Assembly (NCBI RefSeq): GCF_000165425.1
Contig: NW_001799189.1
Span: 438,728-502,727, forward strand
From: Paramecium tetraurelia
Taxonomy: Eukaryota > Ciliophora > Oligohymenophorea > Peniculida > Parameciidae
Direction of reading: 5' to 3'
Length of the DNA stretch: 64,000 nt
The position numbers and the translations under genes are program-made. The notes beneath the pieces are model-generated. The model saw only the letters and a program-made list of their open reading frames with translations. It ran no database searches and was not told the DNA's origin. Below are positions 1 through 12,656 of this stretch, one piece after another. Numbering within the stretch: the first letter of the stretch is position 1; each line of letters begins with the position of its first letter.

Positions 1-118
1 TTGGATAGTTCAAGGGATTCTAAGATTGCTGTTGGATTGGTTGTGCTGTCAAGATATTGTTGTTGCTCTAATATTAACTACGACTCTGAGGTTAGGTTAT
101 GATTTAATGACCAGACAT
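1..118 (-). CDS. 5' end of a Gln/Asn-rich protein, cut by the left edge
   Basis: An ATG at 118-116 opens a frame that stays open to the window edge (39 codons) when TAA/TAG are read as Gln. It begins MSGHQIITQPQSRSQYQSNN and stays rich in Gln, Asn, Ser and Pro, the usual look of a ciliate low-complexity N-terminus. Function cannot be told from this piece. The opposite strand also has a short open frame ending in TGA at 100-102, but it has no matching start and an odd Cys cluster, so the minus reading is preferred. Confidence 0.5.
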
Positions 119-310
119 TTGTATGTTAGGTTTTAATTTCTATATTTTAATTACGTTTTATTTATTTCAATCGTATAATTATTACATTTGAGATATATTA
201 TTATTATAATAATGTTATCCCTATGCAAAATGGAAGATGTTTAGACATAGAATTTTAACTCAATGAAAAGTTGAATTATGATATCATCGTACAATATGAA
301 TTTAGAACAA

Positions 311-1150
311 TCAATTTGCTGGTTCTTTTGGTTCTGATGAAGCACTAGTAGTTGTAGTTTCTACATTGCCTTCTGACACATAAGAAAAGAACACCAATTT
401 ATAAAATAAATACAGAGACAATTGCATTGTAACTACTATGGCTATTATGATATACTTTTTTTGAATCTATAATTTATCTAGTTCTCTAATATTATAATAT
501 TAAATGATACTCTTTTAAATTGAAAATTAAGAATAATATTGAATTTCCAACTCCATATGTTATAATTAGCCATAAAAACAATTCATTCTAAAAGTAACAT
601 AGAATTGTGATGGGTAACAGTGTTGACATGGAATAACCATATAAGCAGATGGTTTGGAAGAAACTTAAGTCCACTCCTAAGACCTTCATAACAACAGCTA
701 AAATCGCAGGAGTTCCGAATGCAATTATGTATAACAAGGCCGTTGCTTAAGGAACATAACCGACGTCAAAGGATTGGTTCTCTTTCTCTGAGTCTACTTA
801 TCTCAAATTAGCGATAGCCGTAATCATAAAAATCAAAGTAGCATTGATCCATATTGGTCCCCATCTACCAAATATATAGAGCATATATACAAATCTGGGT
901 TATCTTTGGTAATGTTCAGAAAATCTGGACGAAATGGAAGAAATGTGGCTTTGACTCTTTGTATAACATCATTTTCCGTGACATTGAAATATGGAGTGTA
1001 ATATCTATTATAGAATTGTAGTAATTACTCAACTGTCAGAAATCCACAATATCCTGTTTGCCTTTTATCACCACTATCATTCAGTTTGTTGAATTATCCT
1101 TTTTAGACTTGCTTTTCCTCATCTGTTTATTTTTGTACTCCGATTTCCAT
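311..1150 (-). CDS. Yip1 domain family protein (YIPF1/YIPF2-like)
   Basis: Multi-pass Golgi/ER membrane protein expected to act in vesicle traffic with Rab GTPases. Start at 1150, TGA at 313-311, 262 residues. Two introns, 865-890 (26 nt) and 486-510 (25 nt), restore one frame. Removing the first creates PDLWGPIWINATLIF, which fits the DLYGPFWI-type signature of the YIPF1/2 branch just before the first membrane helix. About five hydrophobic segments follow (VGYVPQATALLYIIAFGTPA, AVVMKVLGVDLSFFQTICLY and others). The tail after the last helix is polar and Thr/Ser-rich. Family membership rests on this motif and the helix pattern; a search would settle the exact branch. Confidence 0.8.
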
Positions 1151-1310
1151 TCTATTCTGATATTTTTATTTTAAATAATATTAAAATTCTTATTCATCTC
1201 CCCATTAAATCAGTTAAAATGCTTACAATTATGAATCATTTTATAAGCAATAGATCTTGCAATTTTCATATTTTAGAGTTTCTGTTTTTATAATAATATT
1301 AAATTTATAC

Positions 1311-2246
1311 ATGTAAGACGATTTTGTTTATCATCCTGAGATCATGAAATCATAACTAAGTATGCTGCCTCCTATTGAATAACTCACTTTGTAATAGTTA
1401 GCTAATAAACGAAAAATAAATTTCAACATGATGCTCTCATTGCCGGTTTATTATTAAATTTCTAATTGCAGTTTCTACTGAAAGACAAAGCTTTAGAAGA
1501 TAGGAAAGATACTATTGCCATCTATAGAAAACATAAATTTGAGCCATTGAAGCCTTAAAAACACAAAGTGACTTTGATAAACAGTGGTCGCATTCACTGT
1601 CCTGAGTTCTGGTCAGATAAATATCAGAGCACTGCCTTACGTGGTTCTCATATAGATAGAAATCTAGACAAGTACAGACAGATCATTAAAAATAACATCT
1701 AAGATTATTTGGTTAAATTTGAGATGCAAGCTAAAGAATAATTGGAAGAATCAAAAAAGTATTAATTAAATAGATTCAAGAATTAAATATTAAGAAATCT
1801 TTAAAAAGCAATGTTCCATCTCTGATGAAGAATGTGCCCCATCAAATAATGAGTTAAATCTTAGTCAATGCACCCAAGATGAAATTATTAACTACTATAG
1901 AGATGTTAAAAGGCAAGATTCTGCCAAAAAGACAAGCTTGAGAAATCTTGATAAGATTACTTGCAGTAGTGTTAAATAGAGTTTTATTGAAAAGTTCGAC
2001 AAAGTCATTACTACTTGCGATCGCAATTCTATTCCATCCAATAGAAATTCCTTGGATAGCATAAAGTAACAATAAAATCTATTAGATTAGCACTTGCGGA
2101 TATAGGAATATTAAATAAAGAAATAGACATGTTGTTGGCAGCAAGACATGCAGAAGTCATTATAATTGATACTAATTAATATATATATTTATGATCAAAC
2201 AAATTTCATCACATTATTGTTTTTACTCTTTATGAAGAAGAGGTGA
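1311..2246 (+). CDS. Hypothetical charged protein
   Basis: Unrecognised protein of about 295 residues starting MQDDFVYHPEIMKSQ. A 26-nt intron beginning GTTTATTATT and ending GCAG joins the first two coding parts near 1447-1472. Around 1762-1783 the frame must shift; a 22-nt GT..CAAG intron does this exactly and leaves a multiple of three, though that 3' end is less usual. The middle is charged and probably coiled (DYLVKFEMQAKEQLEESKK); the end is Ser/Gln-rich. The last 25 residues before TGA at 2244-2246 look poorly coding, so the true 3' end may differ. No domain is recognisable. Confidence 0.5.
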
Positions 2247-2524
2247 AACTAGATTTTTTTAGATTAACTTTCTTTTGATTTGCGAAGTAAGGTTATAATC
2301 TATGTTAAAATAGGGGAGCTGTCTAAGGAGCAGTATGAATTCGAGTTTCCTTTGTTTCTGATAGAAATTTTATTATGGAATCTCTTTTAATTTATTCATA
2401 AGGTTTATGTTTGTATTTATTTAATTAAAGCAAAACATACTTTTTTTACTTAGGTACAAAAACTATATTCTTTCTTGTTTGTTGTAACTAAATACTAGGC
2501 TCACTAGGGGAATCTGATATCAAA

Positions 2525-3103
2525 TCAGAACATTTTTTTTCCAATGGTCGTTAATAGTAAGTGCGATCCTTGGTAAAAGTCCTTAGAACCTTGATATCCT
2601 ACATGCTGGCAAAATGAGAATCCCTATTAGAGTTAAGTTGATTTGATGGGTTAAATTGGCTTATATTTTATGTATCTATCTTCTTAAACGATTTCTGAAA
2701 TTTTGTTTTCATTCTTCCCTGTATTGCTCTTCTTCTAAGATCTTTGACTCTATCTAGAAATTAATGTTATTATATAATAGTTCTAGGGTATTTAAGGTCT
2801 ATATTCAACTTTACAATAAACTAAATCACTTACTATTTTTTATGAATTCATGCCTTCATTGAAGCTCTTCCTTCTTTGTCTTGGGAAATCATCTGAAATC
2901 TTGATTAGTTAGTAGCTGTGAATCGCATTATTGGTTTTATGTAAGCTCTTCAAGACTACACTAGGTTTGACTTACTTATGCAATTTATTGTAAAATTCAA
3001 TTTTTTGGAACTTGACTTGTTGGTTTTCTGAACTGTCTTTAGCAATTAATCTTGGATATTATTTACAATTCTTATCCTGGTCATTGGTGATTAAAATCCT
3101 CAT
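2525..3103 (-). CDS. Hypothetical protein, 192 residues
   Basis: A single open frame from ATG at 3103 to TGA at 2527-2525 with no intron needed. It starts MRILITNDQDKNCKQYPR and is basic, Gln/Ser/Asn-rich in the middle and more hydrophobic at the C-terminus (FYQGSHLLLTTIGKKMF). I do not recognise a family. It is divergent from the next gene, whose ATG lies 83 bp away at 3186, so the two probably share the short space between them as promoter. Confidence 0.5.
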
Positions 3104-3185
3104 TAAATTAATTAAATGCAAACATCAATAAAAGGCAATAATGAATATACAATAATTAATAATTTCAAATTTTAATTTACTATTA

Positions 3186-4615
3186 ATGAATTAACAGCGT
3201 CGACTTTCTCCAGCTCCTTAAAGTCCTATCCAACGCAATACCATAATCTCATGTATGATTCATTCTTAAATTAGAACATTCTAATCGATTTCAATTCCTC
3301 TAAGTGACTCCATCCACTCATCCTGTGTAATATGTCCAATTGTAGAATTGTAAGAATCCTGCATTTAACAATTAGACAATGAACCAAGATAAATCTCTAG
3401 AGAAAGAGAGAACAATCAAATTCCCTACCAATAAGTTTGTCCAAAGGGATTTTAGAGTCTGAGATTATTGAGTCAGCCTGATGGTAATTCGAGTAAGTCA
3501 CCAGTTGCTCCAGTTATGTAATCCTAACCAAATATCAGACCGAATTAAAACTCTAATTCTCTACAATAATACATAGATAATGCTCTCAGAACCTAAAGAG
3601 AGGAAATGCTAAAATTATTAGAATAACAAAATAAATAGATCGATTATATGCATTAATAATAGCAACTTATCATCTAATAATAATAGTCGCAACAAGAAAA
3701 AAAGAAGGAGCCTGTTAATATTGAGTCGTAACTCAATTAAGTGAAAGAACAACTCAATTTTTAGATTACTTAAACTTGCCAGGGATATGATCCATAAAAT
3801 ACAGAAACAGGAACAAACAGACTTCAAGGCTTTGCAAGTGCAAATAGAGAAGTTGAAATCTCAACTCTATCAAATTAACCTATCAACGAGCAAATAGTCT
3901 GATAGATTGTAATAATCATATAGAGGCAAAGAGAATGAAGTAGAAGAATATTAATATAAAAAACATATGCCTTAACGAAATTCCTTAGATAACTATGATT
4001 AATATATCAAGAAATACGAGTAGTTCAATAAATAGGTTAATGATTATTTGATTAATCGAAAAATACCTGACCATTTGAGTTCAATACTTAATTCCAGTAA
4101 GGATTCGAATAGTGAGATTCATGAAATCGAATACATCTCATCAGATCATCCTCTTACTGATATCACAAACACCCATAATATCAAATAAAATAAATCATAT
4201 TAATCCCAACCCTTGTAACAAATTGCTTAACCATCCCTCACTTAATAATTTATGACTCAAAAAACCACTACTTAATCCCATAACTTACCTAATGAAGATT
4301 CCCCTATAAAAGCATTGAATGAACAAATGATGATTGATAGTTTGGATAACATCAATGTGCATGATCCAAATAATTTATAAATTACCAAAGAAGAATTCGA
4401 TCAACTAAAATGTAAACCTTAAACTTAATTTATTAGCTTAAAGAATGTCAACCATACATGAAAACGATGATGAAGATGAGGAATTAATGTATTAAGTTGA
4501 TGAAAACGGATTCATTTTGAGTCAGGATGGCCATCCTTTGATTGATGATACAGGAAAACGAATACAACTAACAAAATAAGAGCTTCAATTCTATAAAAAC
4601 AAAATTAATAGTTGA
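3186..4615 (+). CDS. Gln/Ser-rich coiled-coil protein
   Basis: Predicted protein of 455 residues starting MNQQRRLSPAPQSPIQRN. The first third is low complexity with SP and Q runs. After an inferred 37-nt intron (about 3729-3765) comes a convincing coiled coil (ESLLKLARDMIHKIQKQEQ), then a Ser/Asn-rich region. A 25-nt intron at about 4412-4436 leads to an acidic tail with VDENGFILSQDGHPLIDDTG. The total is a multiple of three. The 37-nt intron is long for this genome and is the weakest part of the model. A structural or cytoskeletal role is likely from composition only. Confidence 0.6.
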
Positions 4616-4636
4616 TATAATATATATATAAGGCAC

Positions 4637-4992
4637 TCATTTTTATTTATAATAATTGGATAAACACCCCTATCTCTTCAAAAAACATTCCATATGATTC
4701 TCCTTATTCTATTATCCAACTTTCCTCTATGTAGTTATTGGAGATTTGACTCTCTGATCCAAAATAACTCTATTGATCCTGTCCATCATATTTGAGATAG
4801 GGATTACTTTCTATTTGTTTCCTGATTCTTAATTACTATTTTAGGTTTTTATCCTAATAGGAGATACAAATGATTTTTCTTTTGGACTTTCCAGCTTTTC
4901 TTTATGAGGTTTTAAGTAGAAATCTACGTTTTAACGAAATTTTTAATAATTCATAAACTTTTAAATTAGTTTTCACTTTTACAACTACCCAT
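4637..4992 (-). CDS. Small protein with MGSC N-terminus
   Basis: 106-residue protein beginning MGSCKSENQFK. Gly2 followed by Ser and Cys is a typical N-myristoylation plus palmitoylation signal, so it is probably tethered to a membrane. The rest is basic and polar (KPHKEKLESPKEKSF, VILDQRVKSPITTQRK) with no domain I can name. One intron of 35 nt at 4924-4958 connects the first 11 codons to the rest. A second frame over the same stretch is also open, but it overruns the neighbour's 3' end, while this one stops at TGA 4639-4637, 21 bp from the convergent gene. Confidence 0.6.
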
Positions 4993-5096
4993 TTATAAAC
5001 AATTATACAATTTGTTAAAAACAGCACTCATATCAAAACAACAATGTATATACGATAATTAGCTACATTACTCTTAATAAACAAAATTAAAACAAA

Positions 5097-5790
5097 TCAT
5101 TTTTATTCATCTAAGTGATTATTCGCAATATGATTGCCATTACCATTGCCATTTGCATTAGATTTGATAAATAAAATTTTCTTTAGTTTCTTTTCTATTT
5201 CTACTTCCAGGTTTACAAAATGTTATAATTTTTCAATAGTTGTGAATTAATCATTTTCAATTTCTTATATTGTGAAATATTTAGCAACACAATCATTCTT
5301 GAAGCGAGGCAACTTGATTTTATTAATCTCAAATAATACTTGGATAATCTTACTTCCTCTTAAGATATGGAGTACTTCTATCTATTTTCTTCTATTCTTT
5401 GTTTCCTCTCTTCTTTATTAGGATTATCACCTGTATTAATAACACATCCATTTTTTCTCATTACTCCCTTTTTTTGATTGTTGTCTATCCAAACCTTTTC
5501 TAAATCAATCTACAATCCTATTTTATTGTTATAAATAAATCCATACCCATAAAATCTCCTAATGATTATTATCCAAGCATTCTCTATGTTTAAATGTATA
5601 TTTATCCAATAGATTTATCTGGCAAACATTCTGATTAAATGATGCTTCTCCATTTGCCAATTCCGAATTTCTGTAATGCAAGCTTGAGTATCTTGACTTC
5701 TTCTTAGGACCAACCTGGAGATAGGGTGTAATTCCACAGACTCTTGGATTCATTGTGTGCTCCATGCTTCTTCCTTTTTTATTTCTCCAT
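5097..5790 (-). CDS. Myb/SANT-domain protein
   Basis: 212-residue nuclear protein with one Myb/SANT-like helix-turn-helix near residues 15-70: the tryptophans of SPGWSQEEVKILKLALQKFG and GIGKWRSII have Myb spacing, followed by LPDKSIGQIYIQTQRMLGQQS. Introns at 5518-5546 (29 nt) and 5328-5353 (26 nt) are both needed and give a clean frame to TGA at 5099-5097. The C-terminal half is lysine-rich with a short coiled coil and a Gly-Asn repeat (ANGNGNGNH). Likely DNA- or chromatin-binding; targets unknown. The extended conserved sequence around the domain suggests a protist-specific family rather than a classic R2R3 Myb. Confidence 0.75.
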
Positions 5791-5864
5791 TATTGGCGCT
5801 TTAATTAATTAAATACAAATATATTGAGGAGTGGTTTTATATTAATTTTTATTATATAAATATT

Positions 5865-7521
5865 ATGAGTACTGTGACAAATGAGTCAAAGAAGAAGGAA
5901 AGCATAGACAAAGCTCTTCTTTAACAATAGAGAGAACAACTCAAATAAACTGTTTTGGAAAGATTTATCAAGGATTTTGGGAAGAATAACAAAAATAAAA
6001 TATAAGTAACTTACAATCTAGAGATTAGATAATCACCAATATTGTGAATGAATATTTCTCAAAAACTAGAGTTACCGATGTTACTTTGAAAAATTTAAAA
6101 CAACAAGTTTAATAAGCAATTCAAAATGCAGGATCCACAACCCAATCTCAAGCAGAATAATCAATCAAGGAATCCTAAGGTATAGCAATGTTGTATTTGG
6201 TAGTCACACAATAACAATAGTTGTAATAGATACCATAATAGAAACCTCCAAGTAGTCAATCAAGGAAATCAAATTAATAAATGTAAACAGCAGCATAATA
6301 ACATCATGATGTCTATTCTGAAACATCTTCAAAGGTATCAAGAATTCATTAACAAGGCACCCAAATCAGTGTACATGATGGAGGGAGATGAGGATGATGA
6401 ATGGGCGACTTTAGTTAAATTTGATACTGAATTGTATAAAAAAGAAAAAGAACTTGAGCTTATAAGAAAGTAGGAGTTTAAGAAGAAGATCAAATCGGAG
6501 TTGGATAGATAAATAAATGAGAAATAAGGGAAGAAACACGAAGAGGTTCAAGATGAAGATGCTTATGTGAAGTTGCATCATTATCAATTGAATGTATATG
6601 ATTAGAGAGAGAAGGACAAGCAAGATAATTTGAAGAATAAAATATATAATGAAAAGTTATAAAGAGACAAATAAGTAAGAGATGAATAGCAAAGAAAGTA
6701 ATATAATATTCATTTTATTAATAGAAAGGTTGAATAAAAAAGAGAGAAAGAACTGGACAGTTTGTTGGTGAAGAAAATTAGAGAAGAATTAGAATTAGAA
6801 TAAAGAGAGTAATTAAACAGAAGAAACAAAGAAAGAGAGCGTTTTCTAAGAATGATGAAAGAAAATGAAGAGTATAGAAAGAAAGCCTTAGAGGATGCTA
6901 AGTTGGAGAAGGAAGCAGAAACTTAAATGCAACAATAATACATCAGTTTATAGAATCAATTAGAGGAATAAAGAGAATTAGAGAGGAAATAGAGAGAGGA
7001 TAAGATGAAAAAGGTTATGGGAATGTTTGCTGAAGGAGTTGTTCGAGATCAAAAAGAATTGATTAAATAGGAGGATGATAAAATGCTTAGGAACATTATT
7101 TAATAGAATGACAGAGAAAAGATTGAAGAAGAGAAGAAAAAGTTAAAATAATTAGATTAAAGATAACAATTAAGATCCTTTTTGAATTCATAAATTGAAG
7201 AAAAAAAGAGAAGACAAGAAGAAGAGGAGGAACTCAATAAAAGACAAGCAGAAATTTGGAAATAAGATTTAGACAATTATAATGATCACGAAAGAAAGAA
7301 ATTTGATGTATTCAAATCTCATTTTACATTAGTACATTAAAGAAGTAAATTTAAGACATGCGGATATATTAAAAAGTTAAATCTAAGAAAAACAAGGCAA
7401 AATCAAGTAAAAGTCTACTAAAATGAACACAGCTGAGTTATTATAAAATAAGGATAAACTAAAAGTTATTGCATAAGAAGTACCTGATCTAGGAGATAAA
7501 GTAAAAAAAATAGAGATTTGA
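5865..7521 (+). CDS. Long coiled-coil protein, possibly ciliary
   Basis: 528-residue protein with three short introns (6006-6028, 6335-6356, 7308-7332). The N-terminus (RFIKDFGKNNKNKIQIITNI) is a short globular part, followed by a Gln/Ser-rich linker. From about residue 150 to the end it is almost pure charged coiled coil, rich in Glu, Lys, Arg and Gln (KRREKELDSLLVKKIREE-like heptads). The C-terminal RHADILKSQIQEKQGKIKQK resembles trichohyalin-plectin homology segments of axonemal proteins, but this is a weak likeness. Function is inferred only as structural, possibly basal body or axoneme. Confidence 0.65.
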
Positions 7522-7574
7522 TGAATAAAAATCAGCATAGAATATTATATATATAAATATTATTGTAAAATTTT

Positions 7575-8237
7575 ATGATACCTAATCGTGAATAGTAACT
7601 AAATTAAAAAGAGTTAGAAGCTCTAAATCAAAAGAATAAAATAGCATCAACTTTAATTGAAGATGCCTCATTTAATACTATGATCAATAAAAAAAGAGCA
7701 GAACTAAGTGATAAAGAATTTCTTAAATGGCTCGATTAAATAAAAAAGTCAGATCAGCAAAAATTGATTTCCATCAAAGTAGCTGGATAGGATACGGATA
7801 AACTTTTAGTTAACAAACCTAAATAAGGAAATATGAAATAAACTTAAAAACAAGAATAACTAAAATCTTTTGGTCAATTGAAATAACAATTAGAATTAGA
7901 AAATATATAGGCCCAAATTAAAAAAAATGCTTAAAAGGCATAAAACCAAATAGATAGATAAAGATTAGGTGAATTTGCAACCAAAGATAATAGTAATAAA
8001 AAAAGAGTTGAGGATAACCAAAAAATCCTAGAAGAGATGTTAAAGGAAAAATAAAAAGAATAGGAAAGACAGGATTACTTTATTAATGAAGAAAAATATA
8101 AGAATTCTAAATTCCATAGCCATGATTAAGCAAAATTTGAGAGCAATCCTGATAAGTTAAAGTATCAATCTAAAAATGAAAGCAAAGCCAAATTATTAAC
8201 AAAACCTTTTATCCCATCTTATAAAAAAGAACTATGA
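7575..8237 (+). CDS. Coiled-coil hypothetical protein
   Basis: Intronless open frame of 220 residues beginning MIPNREQQLNQKELEALNQK and ending KPFIPSYKKEL before TGA at 8235-8237. It is hydrophilic, rich in Lys, Gln, Asn and Glu, with predicted helical stretches (DNQKILEEMLKEKQKEQERQ). There is no recognisable domain. It follows the previous coiled-coil gene on the same strand with 53 bp between them, which may reflect a shared ancestry or only dense packing. Confidence 0.6.
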
Positions 8238-8296
8238 TCAATACTTAATTTATAAAAATAGAATTATTATATTAATGTTTTAGTATTAAGGGATTT

Positions 8297-8674
8297 ATGA
8301 AATATAAATTATCAAAACTACTTAGAAAGAGTTAAATGGGAAATTTCTCTAATAATAATTTTCAATCTCATAAATAAAATGATGGGCATTTTGTCTTTTA
8401 TATTTCTTTCTTCAATTCAAATTTGAAATGGCTGAAATACAAAGTTAAAATTGTTAAACCTCATAACATGACATACTTCAATTATATTTTAAGTAGAAAT
8501 AATATAGAAGTTGAAATGTTAAATCCTTAATCATGTATACTTATATTATAAATTTCTATCATGTAGGTTGAATTCAGGCCTATTTTAAGAATTTTATTTA
8601 TATTGAACTCTTAATAATTTTAAAGAATAGTGATTTTTTTAATTATTTTAAAATTTCTAGATGTCTATATTTGA
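8297..8674 (+). CDS. Possible small gene, 125 codons
   Basis: With TAA/TAG as Gln there is an unbroken frame from ATG 8297 to TGA 8672-8674. It includes MGNFSNNNFQSHKQNDGHF (internal Met-Gly start) and a mixed, protein-like stretch (WLKYKVKIVKPHNMTYFNYI), then becomes very hydrophobic. It may be a real small gene, a decayed copy, or chance in AT-rich DNA. No homologue is recognised. Confidence 0.3.
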
Positions 8675-8980
8675 TCATTATAGGAGAAAGGAGGCAAAAC
8701 AAAGAGGTTTTGTTGCAATTTTGTTCAAGTGATTAAAAATTTGTATATATTTAATGATCAGTATTTATTCATAAAATATAAAAATTTTTGCTTTAGATTT
8801 TAAAAAATCTTTAAAAATGTAATAAGAAGCAGATTATGTAAATATTCATTTATATTTATTTAGAATTAAGATGAAAAATAAGTATACTAACTGAGGTAGT
8901 AAATTATTTGTTACAAGCAAGTTTAAAGGTAAGATTGAAAGTAACCATATAGAAATCACCACATAGAAAATGAAAAATTA
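8675..8980. other. AT-rich spacer upstream of the SNF2 gene
   Basis: No open frame of note on either strand; runs of A and T predominate. It probably holds the promoter and 5' leader of the SNF2 gene. Confidence 0.5.
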
Positions 8981-11968
8981 ATGTTTCCATACAGCAAAGA
9001 CTAGTGGGAGGCAGAAAGGGAAAAGATATTCCAGAATTCGATTCAATATTTTCATGACAAAATCGATAAAAATGAGGAACTAAAATCCATTTTTAGAGAC
9101 CGATACCCAAAGCTTAAATTGGATCAGACTTGTGATGTATAGTCTTTGATATGATATCCTTAGGATATGTCTTTATTTAGTGAACGAATGCAAGGGTATC
9201 TAGAAAAGAGGAGATCGGATATAGAATAGGAGCTAAAGAAAACCCACCAAAATGATCCAAAATATGTGAGTTTGAAAATTGAATTACTGTTTATAAATTC
9301 AAAGGAATTTTATTTGAAAGTTAAAGAGTCTATCTTGAATCCATTATTGTAGGAAGAAAATTAGGCAGTATTGTAATCAAGGATGCTGGAAAGATTATTA
9401 TTAGATAGAAATTATTTTAAAAGAGACAAGCCTTAGAGAAGGGCAGAGAGCAAGTTGTCAGACAAATTTGAATTAAGTATGATACGACACGAATAGGCAA
9501 GAAGGAAGAAGATAAAATAAAAAGAGTTCATGTCAGCAATATTTGCACATCAGATTGAGTTTATGGAATTTCATAGAAAGAAATACAAACATGCTAGAAA
9601 ACGAAGTGTTTAGTTTAAGGTTGTATTGGAATAAAGAGAATAATAAAGAGATAAACAGATGAGAATGGAGCACATCCGAAGAGGAAATCTAGAAACTTAT
9701 ATTTAAGTTTTGGAGAAGTTGGATGAGGCTAAAAAAGAGAGAGTAGTTTCCATTTTGAGATAAACAGATCAATTTTTAAAAGATATAGGGGCGAGAGTGA
9801 AGATTTAAAAGGGTGAAGAAATTATGGAGGAAGATGAAGTCATTGAAAATATGAATTCGAGCAATGGTTTGGGGTATGAATTAAGTTAAGCTAATAAAGT
9901 ATATTATAATATAACTCATAAAATAAAAGAAGTAATAACACAATAGCCAACATTATTGGAAGGAGGATAATTGAAATAATATTAATTATAAGGATTAGAT
10001 TGGTTAGTAAGTTTGTATAATAACAATTTGAATGGTATTTTGGCTGATGAAATGGGTTTGGGTAAGACAATCCAAACAATCTCTCTCTTATGTTATTTGA
10101 TAGAAATAAAAAAGAATTTTGGACCATATTTCATTATTGTACCTTTATCAACTTTGAGTAATTGGTCCAATGAATTTGAGAAATGGGCTCCCTCAATTAA
10201 AAAAATTACTTATAAGGGTTCTCCTTAAATAAGAAAGGAAATATCAAAATAAATGAGAACAACTAAATGGAACATATGTCTAACTACTTATGAATACGTA
10301 TTAAAGGACAAGTTAACTTTATCAAAATATGAATGGAAATACATAATAGTTGATGAAGGACATAGGATGAAAAATTCAAGAAGCAAATTCGCAATGATCT
10401 TAGGATAGTAATATCAAAGTGAAAGAAGATTATTACTTACAGGAACACCATTACAAAATAATATTGCCGAATTGTGGGCTTTATTGAATTTCTTGTTACC
10501 AAAAGTGTTTTCATCTTGTGAAGACTTTGAAAAATGGTTCTAAACTCCATTAAACATAATGGGAGCAAGCGAGAAGGATATTTAATTAGATGAAGAAGAA
10601 TAATTACTTATTATTAATAGATTGCATTAAGTGCTTAGACCATTCTTATTAAGAAGAGTTAAAAAGGACGTAGAGAAAGAATTGCCTAGAAAAACAGAAT
10701 ATGTTATTAAGATAAAGTTATCAGCTTGGCAAAAGAAAATATATGACTAAATTAATTAAAGAGGAGTTATGACCTTTGATTAATAATCAGGGAAGAGTGG
10801 ATCTTAAGCATTATAGAACTTGATGATGTAATTAAGAAAGATTTGTAATCATCCCTATCTATTTATGTTGAATTTGGATATGAATAGAGTCACAGATGAA
10901 ATTTGGAGATCCAGTGGAAAATTTGAGTTATTGGATAGAATTATACCTAAATTGTTATACTTTAAACATAGATTACTAATATTTAGTTAAATGACATAAT
11001 TAATGGATATAATGGAAGCATTTTTTGAGTATAGAGGATGGAGATATTTGAGATTGGATGGATCAACTAAATCAGAAGATAGAGAATCTAGAATTCAATT
11101 GTTTAATTAAGAAAATTCAATCTATAATATCTTCTTATTAAGTACAAGAGCTGGTGGATTGGGATTGAATCTATAATCTGCAGATACCGTTGTATTATTT
11201 GATAGTGATTGGAATCCAATGATGGATTTATAAGCATAAGACAGAGCGTATAGAATTGGATAAAAAAATGAGGTTAGAGTACTCAGATTGATTACAGCTA
11301 CATAAATTGAAGGGAATATTCTCAGTAAGGCTGAACACAAAATGGGGTTGGATGCGGTTATCATTTAAGCAGGATTGTATAATTAAAGATCAACTGATCA
11401 AGAAAGAAGGGAACGCTTACAAGATTTCTTTAGACAAAAGAATAAAGTGGACTTGTTTGAAGCAGAAGAGATTCCTGATGATACTTAAATTAATGAATGG
11501 ATAGCAAGAAGTGAAGAAGAATTTGAGATGTTTAATGAATTGGATAGATAGAGGTATGAACAAGAAAAATTGATTTATAAAAACTTTAATGAGAACAAGG
11601 ATGATCAATATTATAATTATAGATTAATTTAAGATGATGAAGTTCCAGAATGGATTACATCTAAATAAAATGAAGTTCAGGAGGTTAAAGAGTATGGCAG
11701 AGGTTAAAGAGAAAGGAAATAAGTTGTTTATTACCTTCCTGAAGCCTCTCCAATCCTGGAAGAATAATAAGATGATATGAATGAATTAGATTTTAAAATG
11801 GATGATTAAATAGATATTGAATAAAACCAAGTGTTTTAAGATGATCTTGATTTACCAAAAATCTAGAGAAAAACAAAAAAATTAAGATAAGTAGATAACG
11901 ATGAAGGCAACAGTAATAATTTTGATGAAAATGAACCAAAACTAAAAAGTAAACGTAAACTTAATTGA
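8981..11968 (+). CDS. SNF2/Brahma-type chromatin-remodelling ATPase
   Basis: 986-residue ATP-dependent nucleosome remodeller, the motor of a SWI/SNF-type complex. One 27-nt intron at 9137-9163. An HSA helix ([19 protein letters not shown], about residue 180) recruits actin-related proteins and is followed by a post-HSA segment. The SNF2 ATPase follows with [18 protein letters not shown] (Walker A), [13 protein letters not shown] (Walker B), LTGTPLQNN, and in the second lobe [18 protein letters not shown] and QAQDRAYRIGQ (arginine finger). After this comes a SnAC-like acidic and charged region ([20 protein letters not shown]) and a basic end. There is no bromodomain, unlike animal and yeast SNF2/STH1. 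The start was chosen as the first ATG in frame. Confidence 0.95.
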
Positions 11969-12656
11969 TAATTACAATTTATTCAATTTATTCCAAACAA
12001 AATATATAAAAATAAATTTATAAATTCATTATTATTTAGATTTTAAAAGAATATCAATTCATAAATAGGTCTATTCAATTATGGTTATAAGAACCGATTA
12101 CCGGCAATGCTACATATCAAAGAGGGTTAACATTCTCATTTATAAAAATTGAATATCTTGAGGAATCTAAATTGTTTCTTAAAATTTTCATCAAAGAAAA
12201 ATCAAAAAAATTTAATGTCTATTGAAATCTACTTCCTTAAGCCAAATATTTTAACTTTAGTTTATCCTTTTAAAATTTTTATACCTGAATTTTTTTACAA
12301 ATAACTTATTTATATTGTCAGAAGAAGATGAAAATGTTTTATAAACTGCAACTTTAATCATGGCATCAGAATTTTAATGCTCGAATTCATACTGTTCAGT
12401 ATTCTAATGTTTTTAGGAGAGGGAGAGGCATCTAACCAGCACCTTTTGGAATATTGAAGTTTTAGATTGATTTTAATTTAAGTTTCCCAAATCTGTCGCT
12501 ATTTATTTTGATTGGGTCGAAACTTGTCATACTCTCCCCGAAATGTGCAAGATTTATAGAGGTTAAGGTTGAATAAAAGTGAGTTTTATGAAAGCATTAT
12601 TGAGTATTTGGTTATTTTATTTTAAAATTTAAAATAAATCAAATCCATTATTTTGC
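11969..12656. other. Unassigned stretch with coding-like fragments
   Basis: Between SNF2 and eS10 no full gene model works. On the plus strand, open pieces in different frames look protein-like: about 12049-12213 (LWLQEPITGNATYQRG), about 12240-12310 (NILTLVYPFKIFIPEFFYKQ) and about 12310-12570 (WHQNFNARIHTVQYSN, then RRGRGIQPAPFGILKF). A 25-nt GT..AAG intron can join the first two. I could not join the rest or find a start, so this is either a gene with introns I missed or a decaying copy. Confidence 0.35.

Noticed and set aside
1-102. Plus-strand C-terminal fragment ending TGA at 100-102
   Set aside because: The minus strand has an ATG and Gln/Asn-rich sequence typical of this genome; the plus frame has no support.
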